Of a DNA stretch of 64,000 nucleotides, positions 55,391-64,000 are shown piece after piece. The notes under the pieces are model-generated. The model saw nothing but the letters and a program-made list of their open reading frames with translations. It was not told the origin of the DNA and made no database searches. Each line of letters opens with the position of its first letter. The stretch's first letter is position 1. Origin of the DNA: Norana najaformis (taxonomy: Eukaryota; Annelida; Clitellata; Crassiclitellata; Hormogastridae); the NCBI GenBank assembly GCA_964023275.1, contig OZ029918.1, positions 32,191,281 through 32,255,280 on the forward strand, in the 5' to 3' direction. A program made the position numbers and the translations under genes.

Positions 55391-55565
55391 TACTTTTTAT
55401 TATTATTTCTGCATTTGCTAAACGCCACTATTCAATGACTAAGCATCAAGCTATGGTACTGAGTAATTTTTAGTGAAAGACTTGCTCAAGGCCCCTCCAC
55501 TAAGTGTATCAGGGGAGGCTCAAACCCATACTCTGCATTGCAGGCCAAGCAAATAACACCTTAAG
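55390..55565 (-). mobile_element. tRNA-like SINE, family A (inverted)
   Basis: Reverse-complemented it has box B-like GGGTTTGAGCCTCCCC, GGCCTTGAGCAAGTCTTTCA and a TGCTTAGTCATTGAATAGTG block. The tail is the ATT run on the left edge. Confidence 0.65.
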
Positions 55566-55589
55566 CATTAAAGAGTTAATAATATAACA

Positions 55590-55603
55590 ATAATAATAGT
55601 AAA

Positions 55604-55648
<45 letters not shown>

Positions 55649-55726
55649 TAATAATAATAAATAATAATAATAATAATTAATAGTAATAGTAAGTAATAAT
55701 AATAATTAATAGTAGTAGTAGTAGTA

Positions 55727-55767
<41 letters not shown>

Positions 55768-55775
55768 TAATAATA
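55590..55775. repeat. AAT triplet microsatellite
   Basis: Nearly pure AAT with a TAG-triplet block at 55710-55728. Confidence 0.92.
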
Positions 55776-57265
55776 CCTTGCATTGGGGTTACCCATAAAG
55801 GACATCTGCAAAAAATTACCTGCTTTGGACCCCTCCATCCCTTCTTGTCCGCATTTGGCATTAGCTTCCCCATCCCCATTGCACACCTCAGCGCTCCACC
55901 CTCCACCGAGTACTTATGCCTAGATTAGGCTATCCTGTTGATCCCGCAGGGCTAACTGTACTATGGGGTGGGATACTTTGATACTGTCAAGTCCAGCAAA
56001 GGGACTCTAATTAGATCCAATGCAATACGGAATGTCTGCTCTCTGACTGAAGTTGGGGTTTAAGGCACTGGCATTACTGAAACAAATGTACCTACCAAAT
56101 TTTGACGACCCCATTGGGAATAACCCCTCTCCATTGACTGCATTTTACCACATCTGGGTGACCCCTCCCTCCCTGTTTGCGGGCGTCCTTAATGGCCCAC
56201 TCTGTTTCAGATATGATCTTAAAATCCAACATATATATATATACATACATACATATATATATATATGTATACTTAACATACATATATATATATATATATT
56301 ATGTTGAAGTATGCTTACTATAAAACATACTGGTATGCATAATATCATCAATTATGATATTTTTACACCCCACAGAATTTATCAGCAACATTTGAAAAAC
56401 CTTTTACAATTTTTAGCATCCCAAATGGCACATCCCGATCTGAACCTCAGACACAGCAGTTAAAAGCCAAAGCATTACTTACCTGGAAAAATTATGTCTT
56501 GTGACTAGTTGTGACAATCCAGAAAGAAACTTTCTGAAGTTACAGTCTAACTCTTTTGGCTTTTAGCCCCTTCTACAACTTGTCTGCTTTTACCCCTTGT
56601 GATTTGAACCAAGTCTGGTAGGTACTTTGAACATTCTATCACATTTCCCAGACCCAAGCATGAAAATCACACTTTATTTGCATCTGATTTCAAAACCTAA
56701 GTTCTAACAACAACCAGTTCAACTGGTTCAATAAACCGGGCCCCCAAATATTTTGGGGCCAAGCCAGTCGCAATGCATTATTTTTAAGCACTGAGCATCA
56801 CTTGTTATCAATGTACTTTTTATTGTTTTGTGCGCATTGCTGCTTGTAAACAGCGGAGGTAAGCCTGCGTTAAACAACATTAATTCCTTCCTTACTTACT
56901 TACTCACTTATACTACATTCAAATAACAAGCCCCCATGGAATTCTAAACAAAGGTATATTCTGGCAAATTCCTGGTTACTCCACTGATTTGATATAGCGC
57001 CAGTATGCATGACGTAGATTTTGTGTGGCGCTGAGAAATTTCGGAGGTTTATATTTACATTTTACAGGGCTGGTCCAGTCCGTTTCACTAGGCTGAAACC
57101 AGCGCTGTCTCCGAGCGAAACGTGCATCACCATGGACAACACCAACAGACAGCATGCGTTTACTCACCACTGCTGACGTGACGAAACGCCTTCACATGGA
57201 AATTGCCCTGAAGCTTAATGGTTCGAGTATGCCTCTTAAACTGAAACCATCGAAACTGCGATCGG
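55776..57265. other. Intergenic DNA with a TA stretch and a family G fragment
   Basis: TATA and CATA repeats lie at 56230-56300. At 56983-57080 there is an inverted fragment of the LINE 3' end seen at 52030-52260 (TTGATATAGCGCCAGTATGC, CGGAGGTTTATATTTAC). On the minus strand a GTGAGT donor-like site at about 57160-57166 could end an upstream non-coding exon, but this is speculative. Confidence 0.4.
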
Positions 57266-58426
57266 CATGCAGATCAAGGGTTTAAGTGCGTTTGAACAGC
57301 ATTCCGTACGTAAATACACCAATCTCCCTTATCGTCTGAGTCCTGAATACAGTCAGCCTCTTCTCTTCATCGTCGTCTTAGTCTGCGTCTTCTCTCAAAG
57401 CAACAACAGCGAGTGCATGGCACCAGACCAATTCCAAGGCACGCCTCGAAAATGAGGCGTGGTGAAATCCAGAAATAAGTAAGTTTCATGAGTGGTTTGA
57501 ACAAAACTCCGAACCAACAGTAACTGGACTGTTAAGGGTATTGAGTCCTGATATAAACTAAACCAACAACTGCACTGCTGTGTCAATATATTAGTCTACA
57601 TGTGGCACAAATTATAAATTTCTGAGTTAAAATTTCAGTCAATACCGGACTTACTGAAGGATCTTACCCGACAAATTCATTGAAAAATGAGCAGAGGGAG
57701 GCCAGTCCGTTGCTATAGAAAAGGTGTACATTGACATGCACTGCATTGGTTGCTCAGCTTGCTCTTGGGTAAATCAACTTAAAATTTCGTGGCTTACGAT
57801 GCAAATAGCATTCTCGACTACTAGACATACTGATGTAACAAGCTGCAATTAGTAACCTATTGAAATTCAAAGCTTTATCCAACAAATTTGGACTGCTGCT
57901 AGTTTCATTGAATAGTACAATTACAAATTATCGAGTAAAATTTTGTAAACTTATTATATACATACTATATAAACGCGCATTTAGCCTAACTGCATTACGA
58001 GTGATATTAAACGAAAATGACCACAAAGATAAACGAGTTTCCTATGTCCGGATTAAAATAGGACCTACTTTTAGTACGTAAGTAAGAAAGGCAAGAAGAA
58101 AATAAATGCAGAATAATGCCATCTTGGCGATATTAATTATATATGAATACAGCGATCATGTTTTCTAGCACCTATAAAAGTTGTTTCTAAAGACAGAATT
58201 CTGAGGATAGTCTTTTTCTATAAAATACTTCAAAGAAAATTCCATTACACGTACTTATGCGATAAACATCTTCGGTGCAGATAGGTCCTTCCTGCAGTTA
58301 GAAACACTCGATTGTTTACAGTTTGTGTCATCGACCTTCGAAATTTATTCAAAATATCGTCGACTTAGTTACACGCAGAACACGTTAGAAGTAATTTAAA
58401 ATTGTAAGATTCCAAGTAATATTGAT
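57266..58426. other. Upstream flank of the GMCL1-like gene
   Basis: The fragment at 57655-57735 is the 3' end of SINE family C (ATCTTACCCGACAAATTCAT, AAAAATGAGCAGAGGGAGGC). Nothing else is recognisable. No clear TATA element was seen before 58427; the sequence is AT-rich throughout. Confidence 0.45.
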
Positions 58427-59899
58427 ATGGGCAACTATTTGTCGATGAGCTTGACATCTGGGAGAAAACGAACGCATAACCAGGCAGAGCTGGACGACGA
58501 CACGGACGAAAGTGAAACCCAACACAGCCCGAAACGCAAAAAGCTGAAGTCCACTGCGGAATACATCTATGAGACGTTGTTCATAAACGGAGTAAACAGC
58601 GATGTGACCATCTGTGCTTTTGAACGTGAGTGGGACCTTCATAAGGTTTACCTTAGCCAGGCTGGGTTCTTCAGGAGCATGTTTAACGGTTCATGGGAAG
58701 AATCGTCGAAAAAGCGTATAGAGCTGAACATTCCAGATAACACTGTAACGGAAGAAGCCCTCACCACAGCGCTTGGATCTCTCTACCGTGACGACGTTCT
58801 GATTGACCCCTCTACCGTAGTCAATCTCCTTGCGACTGCCAGTCTACTCTGCCTGGATGATCTGATACAGCAGTGTGCTGAGATCATGCTGGAGAGTATT
58901 AACATCAGCACAGTTTGCCGCTACTATATGGCGAGTCGGTCGTATGGAGCGAAAAAAGTGCCCGAAAAGTGCATCGAATATCTTCGGAGAACTCTCATGC
59001 CAAATCTGACGGTGCAGCTGTTGAAGGAGATTGTTCCTGAAATGATGCTGAAACTTGTAGAGAGCGCTGACCTCTTTGTGATGCAGGTCGAGATGGACGT
59101 CTACTCGATGCTTCGCAAGTGGCTCTATCTCATGCTCAACCCCAACTACGAGGGCAGCTTCAAGGACCTACTTCGAGACACCGACGCTTTTATCAAATCA
59201 AAGGTGGCTAACAACAACTGGATGCCGTCATTTCTTGAAACCTCAGGGGATTCCCACTACACTGAAATCTTTTCCAAGCTTCGTATCGAGCACATCATAA
59301 CCGACCACCCTTCAGCCACGGTTCTTGAGACTGACCACATCTTGCCAAACGTGTGGTTGCTGAACTGCTATAGAAGACAGTGGCTTCACCTACTGAGGGT
59401 TGACAGCGGCCTGGACGCTGGGCCAAAAGACTTTGACGTTGAGACGTTCGAAAAGAAATCGATGCGCTGCGGTAGGCAACTGGAAACCGAAGGCCAGTAC
59501 TGCTGGCGATGGACTGGGTTTAATTACGGCATTGACATCCTGGTCTCATGCTTGGAGAATCGCATTCTCTTAAAAAGAAACACTGATGCAAGCAACTGCC
59601 ATGGTGCTGTCGCTCCACAGGCGCGAAAACACATCATTTACCGACTCGCCGTGACTGCGTCTTCAGTTGCCACTGGTGACAAAACTCCTTGCACAACCAC
59701 GACGGGCATTCGACATCTGATTCTACGAAGAGACGAAGAGGTCTGCGTCCTTACAGTCGACCGAAAGATCAACTACCCGCTTTACATCAGCTGTAATTTT
59801 CTTCTCTACACCCCTGATCGAGCCACTCCTGAAGCATCTGCAGTATTAAACATTGCTCCAGAAGTCAACCCCCAGCCTTTGCCAGCCCCTCCTGTTTGA
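58427..59899 (+). CDS. GMCL1: Germ cell-less-like BTB-BACK protein, single exon, 490 residues
   Basis: An uninterrupted frame encodes a full-length relative of germ cell-less (human GMCL1 is about 515 residues). Seen: MGNYLSM, fitting the N-myristoylation pattern G-x-x-x-S; a nuclear-localisation type cluster PKRKKLKS (35-42); a BTB domain (about 46-160) with SDVTICAFEREWDLHKVYLS and LYRDDVLI; a BACK region (about 160-290) with ADLFVMQVEMDVYSML; and the C-terminal GCL-specific part with MRCGRQLETEGQYCWRWTGF. Known role: nuclear-envelope-associated substrate adaptor of Cullin-3 ubiquitin ligase, needed for germ-cell formation in flies. The start has purine at -3 and G at +4. The lack of introns is unlike the multi-exon genes of other animals and suggests a retrocopy that remains intact, or intron loss. 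Confidence 0.95.
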   Translation: MGNYLSMSLTSGRKRTHNQAELDDDTDESETQHSPKRKKLKSTAEYIYETLFINGVNSDVTICAFEREWDLHKVYLSQAGFFRSMFNGSWEESSKKRIELNIPDNTVTEEALTTALGSLYRDDVLIDPSTVVNLLATASLLCLDDLIQQCAEIMLESINISTVCRYYMASRSYGAKKVPEKCIEYLRRTLMPNLTVQLLKEIVPEMMLKLVESADLFVMQVEMDVYSMLRKWLYLMLNPNYEGSFKDLLRDTDAFIKSKVANNNWMPSFLETSGDSHYTEIFSKLRIEHIITDHPSATVLETDHILPNVWLLNCYRRQWLHLLRVDSGLDAGPKDFDVETFEKKSMRCGRQLETEGQYCWRWTGFNYGIDILVSCLENRILLKRNTDASNCHGAVAPQARKHIIYRLAVTASSVATGDKTPCTTTTGIRHLILRRDEEVCVLTVDRKINYPLYISCNFLLYTPDRATPEASAVLNIAPEVNPQPLPAPPV

Positions 59900-60500
59900 A
59901 ACAGGCTTAGCAATGCCAACTGAACCGATTAGTCCAGTGACTTTTATTTCGTTGTCTTGGTAGATAAATTCCTATGATGTTTTGTTATTATTTTTTGCTA
60001 TTGTACAGCAGTTTTAGCCTTACTACGATTGTAGTTTGTTAGCTTTTTCAGTAGATAGATAGCATTGCCACAGCTAACTGTGATGTCACACAGTTGACCA
60101 AAACTCTGACGGATACATCTTGCAACTTCATTCTTTTGGTTTGAACAATATACAAAACGAGATTAAATTCCGATATTAACATATTACATCTAGATATATT
60201 TCACTGGAATTGTTAGCCTAAGTGTAAACTGAGTTTCTGTAGCTTTATGCCTGTATGAACAACTCTACTTCATATCATAACAGCATGAAGAGGCAGTGCT
60301 TTGGGAATACTTTGTTGCGATTAAAGTTACAACATCCTTACAACTTTGATTTGTACCAACAGTCTACTCTTAATCTAATCTAACCTGGAAACTTCTATAG
60401 CGTCTCTTTAATTCCTTTTGTGAGGTTCTTAAAACGCACTATACAAATGTTCATATACATACATGTATACATTCATACATATTTACATACAATACATAAA
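59900..60500. other. 3' flank of the GMCL1-like gene
   Basis: An ATTAAA variant signal occurs at 60320-60325. A perfect AATAAA is much farther, at 61223-61228. No poly(A) remnant follows the stop codon. A short TCTAATCTAA and CTTCTATAGCG motif near 60375-60405 belongs to a LINE tail on the minus strand. Confidence 0.5.
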
Positions 60501-60504
60501 TATA

Positions 60505-60640
60505 TACATAGTGCAGTTATTATACAGCACAAGGCATTAATCAGTGGTCGCATCTAATCAGAATGTCATTCTGAAAAGCATAATCCATCAGACAGAACCT
60601 GTTTAGATCCGTGAGGCCCTGGAGACCAAAAAGACGGGCT
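60505..60640 (-). mobile_element. 3' tail of a LINE, family E (inverted)
   Basis: It contains AGCACAAGGCATTAATCAGT and AAAAGCATAATCCATCAGAC, the reverse complement of the GCATTATGATAAC and TGGATTATG blocks of the other tails. Confidence 0.5.
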
Positions 60641-61460
60641 GTGGATGATAAGCGGTACGAAAAGATGGGACTTCAGCGATGATGTAAACAACATTACAGA
60701 ACCAGCACAGCAGACAGAAAGAGAGCAGTGTTTTAAAAGTTTCTCGATAGAAATTAGTCTTTGGCCAGCAACCAAAAAGACTGAGAACCCAGTACTATTC
60801 TGGCTCGGGGCACAACCAGTTAGAACAATCTAGCTTCACGTATACATCTTGATGAATTTGTGAAATAATTACTGAGCAGCAGTGTTTTTAAAGTTTCTTG
60901 ATAGTGGTAGTGTGAAAAGCTTGCCCAACATTTATATAATTGTTGCCACATTGTCTGGACAGCTGGAGGCTGCAATAGAATGCATACACAAGCATTCCAT
61001 CCTCATTCCTGTCGGGCAAGACTTCCACTATTCGCATGAATGCTGCTATTGTTATTTGCATTAATACCATTATTTATGTTAGCTAAGAAGTCTACGTAAT
61101 ATGTTACAGCTGATGAGAAATAAGGGCCAAGTCTTGTAGAAGCTTGTAGCTTTTTATTTGGCTCCTGTTACATCGTTCCTGTGAGCTTATGACGGTTGCT
61201 GATGTGTTATCTTCAAAAGTGCAATAAAATTTTGTTATCGTGCAACAAGGTAGGTAAATATTTTGTCCTATTCAGCAGTCTCTGACTTTCTGCAGTAAGG
61301 TTTGGCAAATGTACTAATATTTTTGTTGTTTGGGTTTAGTCTGAACAGGGAAAAGGGTGATTCACAAATGTTCACTTAGATCTGAGTGCATGTGAAGGTT
61401 TTATCAGCTGACAAGATGTTACTTTTCCCTTCTTTAAAGTAAATTCTACTAGCATCAGTG
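60641..61460. other. Flanking DNA, with a short direct duplication
   Basis: The phrase CAGTGTTTTAAAAGTTTCTC at about 60725 recurs with small changes at about 60880 (CAGTGTTTTTAAAGTTTCTT), each followed by GATAG. Otherwise nothing was recognised. Confidence 0.5.
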
Positions 61461-61464
61461 TTAC

Positions 61465-61605
61465 TAGCATTCTTTAACTGCTATGAGCATTGAATCAATA
61501 GCAGTATATCCTAGCATTCTTTAACTGCTATGAGCATTGAATCAATAGCAGTATATCCTAGCATTCTTTAACTTCTGTTAGCATTGAAACTGTATCAGTA
61601 TTATT
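61465..61605. repeat. 47-bp tandem repeat, three units
   Basis: Units start at 61465, 61512 and 61559. The first two are identical (TAGCATTCTTTAACTGCTAT, then GAGCATTGAATCAATAGCAG); the third has diverged. Confidence 0.92.
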
Positions 61606-61647
61606 TAAAGTAACTTCTACTAGCTTCTACTACTTCTAGTGTGAGTA

Positions 61648-61840
61648 TTGTTGGGGCACGGCAGCTGATTGGTTAGAATGCTCAGCTTTTAACGTGACAG
61701 TACGGGTTCAAGCCTCCCCACAGGCAGTTGCTGTGTAGGGACCTTGAGCAAATCCTTCACTCACAAGTGCTCAGCACCATTAACCGATAAATATTAGGCA
61801 TTAGATAGTGGCATTTAAAGATGCAGAAATAATAATAATA
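61648..61840 (+). mobile_element. tRNA-like SINE, family A
   Basis: GGGGCACGGCAGCTGATTGG starts the copy. Box B-like CGGGTTCAAGCCTCCCC, GCTGTGTAGGGACCTTGAGC, CAAGTGCTCAGCACCATTA and GGCATTAGATAGTGGCATTT follow. An AAT tail closes it. Confidence 0.75.
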
Positions 61841-62900
61841 CCAGTAATCTTTACACTGTTATTAGCAAATCCACAGCACTTTAGATTAACTTCCCTAAAA
61901 ATCATGCTTTACTATTTTTAATTGTAGTCTTTCTAAAGACTTCTGATGATAAAACTAGAGAAAGCAACAGAAAACTAGAATGAGAAGTATTTTCATAAAG
62001 ATACCATCTGCAAAACTTTGACCCTAAAGTAAAGCAAGTCCTACTCAGTCCCACGCCAATTCTCTTCAGAGCCAACTTAGCAGTCAGAATATACACGACT
62101 AACCTGTCAACGACAACCTCTTGTGGTCAAAATTCCATAGAAATTCACAGACAACCATGCAAAACAACAAAACGGTGAGTCGTAACATGCTTTGCATATC
62201 AATTACATAATTAGTTAATGAATGATCGAAACACTAACACTGATCTCAAAACACGAATTCTGGCGGCTCTAGAGCAGAACTTCAATCCCAGAGGACTCAG
62301 AATATAACTAAAAAAATGGAAGCAGGATTCGTGGATATCCTCTTAAATTTTAGTGACCATTCAAACCGCCTTAAACAACCATCAGGTTTGGGTAGAGGGT
62401 TTCAGCTGCAGAGCCACCACTTTAAATAAACGTGTAACAAAACGCAGCCTAATACGTAAGAACAACAGATAGTCCTTAAACACTGACCTACACTAGATTT
62501 ACAGCAACAATGCAAGAAATGCGACCATTACGAAACTCCACAGAGGTTAGGAAGAGTTTCCAGAAATGTAACGTATGGTAAAAACCAGCAATTCTATACC
62601 ACGTAACAAATGCTCCGTCAAATTACTACTTACAGAAGTAGTTTGCTACCTTTGGTGCTATACAAATTGCCCTCATTACGTTACAGTAACCGCAGAGTTA
62701 CCACAGTCGAAAGGTGCTGGGACTCTGGCTCTAGTTTGATGCTCTGTTCAAGGTGAATAAAACCCTAGGTAAAGAGCCACTGTAATTTAATCCTACGTAA
62801 TCATTCGTGTGCTTTTCAAGAATATCCTCAGAATCATCTTTAGAACACCATGCTAGCAATTCAACACAGGAACAATCTTTCCAAAGGCATTACATTTACC
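61841..62900. other. Intergenic DNA, nothing recognised
   Basis: No open frame with convincing composition, no tandem array and no shared repeat was seen in this kilobase. Confidence 0.5.
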
Positions 62901-62904
62901 CATG

Positions 62905-62975
62905 TACAGCACCCTTTTCTTCGGCCTCGGCTGTGCTACGGCGCTATATAAGTTGTCTTATTATTATTATTATTA
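62905..62975 (-). mobile_element. Short dispersed repeat, family F (inverted)
   Basis: TTTTCTTCGGCCTCGGCTGT, TACGGCGCTATATAAGTTGT and a CTTATTATTATT tail are the near-exact reverse complement of 21710-21795. Confidence 0.65.
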
Positions 62976-63299
62976 CATGACTTGACATCAGTCAATTAAA
63001 TGCGCAGTGCACGGAAAATCAAACCCCAGAGGCTGTGGTGAAAAGGACTTTGGGCAGTGAGAAACTAATAAGTGCTGGGATAAAGCTCCTAGAATGCATA
63101 TAAAACTGCAGCACGCTGGAGACAAATACACAGCAAGACCAAGAGATGAGGAGGACAGCAATTCCAGGGATTTTCTGGAGACTATAGTACATAAGTTATT
63201 ATATGCACACAAATACATATCCCTATCCAAAAAGCATGTCATTATTTCGCAATGCATACATGTTGATATACAAAAAAACATGCCATATACAGTGCACAG

Positions 63300-63300
<1 letters not shown>

Positions 63301-63384
<84 letters not shown>
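63301..63384. repeat. Pure TA dinucleotide tract
   Basis: About 42 TA units. The surrounding + frame (63094-63723) crosses it; its part after the tract (about 110 codons, including QPFPYRLRCLTTNYQF) has a fairly normal composition but no recognised motif. Confidence 0.95.
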
Positions 63385-63387
<3 letters not shown>

Positions 63388-63819
63388 CTGCACACTTTAT
63401 ATAGTATGTTTAGAGACAGTAAGGAAAATAAAGTAATGAAAGGTAATGTAATTGCTCACTTATTACATGTCCCTATCATTGTTAGTCCTCAGAGGCTCAA
63501 CGTTTTAAAGATCTTTTGGCTGAAGCACAAACATGACAACAGCAAGCTGAAAAATGGACAACCGTTCCCTTACAGATTACGCTGCCTGACAACCAACTAT
63601 CAATTTTGCATCATGTACCACAACACGAAACCCAGTTGTACAGGTAAATACAAATACACTGAAATATACAAGCAATTTGCCAAAGATTTAAAGCCACCCA
63701 ACAGTAGATACACTCACTGTTAAACTTGATTAGAATTTATCGTCATAGAAAATTCTTCATACAGTCAGTATTTGATTTCTCGATCATCAAAAAGACGGCC
63801 GTTCACAGATTTTTTGATG

Positions 63820-63990
63820 GTAAGGACTCATCAGATATGAAACATGACAAATGCCTTATCAAACATGAAACATGACAAATGCCATATAAAAAATTAAATA
63901 TGACAGAAGCCATATCTAACATAAAATATGACAAATGACACATCAAACAAGACAAATGCCGTATGAAACCCGCATTAACTTTCCTTTCAG
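63820..63990. repeat. Degenerate tandem repeat of ACATGACAAATGCC words
   Basis: The words ATGACAAATGCC and ATCAAACATG recur about five times at uneven spacing of roughly 28-35 bases. The array runs close to the end of the window. Confidence 0.65.
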
Positions 63991-64000
63991 CTTATGCATG

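Noticed and set aside
57155..57260. Coding first exon of gamma-syntrophin
   Set aside because: The frame that joins exon 1 in phase 0 meets a stop and has no ATG; at most it is a non-coding exon.
63094..63723. 209-codon + ORF as a gene
   Set aside because: It runs through a long TA tract; the part after the tract is not recognised and no splice sites isolate it convincingly.

Overview
This window is nuclear DNA from an animal, most likely a marine or aquatic invertebrate. The genes are split by many short introns with GT-AG borders, the intergenic DNA is rich in microsatellites, and old non-LTR retrotransposons and tRNA-like SINEs are scattered throughout. The phylum cannot be fixed from the sequence alone. 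No bacterial operon, CRISPR array, rRNA gene or convincing intact tRNA gene was seen.

Four protein genes could be reconstructed. (1) A ZGPAT-like gene (CCCH zinc finger plus G-patch, nuclear) runs on + from 971 to 10946 in 13 exons totalling 582 codons; a decayed CR1/L2-like LINE fills its first intron. (2) A NUBPL/IND1-like gene (mitochondrial P-loop Fe-S carrier for complex I) runs on - from 17119 to about 10958. It converges tail-to-tail on ZGPAT, with the two coding ends about 11 bp apart if the proposed last exon is right; one short internal exon was not located. (3) A gamma-syntrophin-like gene (split PH, PDZ, second PH, syntrophin-unique region) runs on - from 36457 to 19473 in 14 exons. 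It carries an apparent one-base insertion in exon 10. (4) A single-exon germ cell-less/GMCL1-like gene (BTB-BACK) lies on + at 58427-59899.

Layout: 1-970 holds a possible terminal exon of an unknown - strand gene and a stray copy of a ZGPAT intron-exon junction. 971-17119 is the convergent ZGPAT/NUBPL pair. 17120-19472 is repeat-rich spacer with a decayed endonuclease-like ORF. 19473-36457 is gamma-syntrophin, with tandem repeats and SINEs in its introns and two plausible + strand exons nested in its first intron. 36458-58426 is about 22 kb of intergenic or 5' intronic DNA made largely of SINEs, LINE fragments, minisatellites and microsatellites, with no gene I could establish. 58427-64000 is GMCL1 and its repeat-bearing 3' flank.

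The genes do not form a pathway. The most unusual observation is two short copies of ZGPAT splice-acceptor regions (intron end plus exon start), one upstream of the gene and one inverted inside the last intron of NUBPL. They keep intron sequence, so they are DNA-level duplications and not retrocopies.
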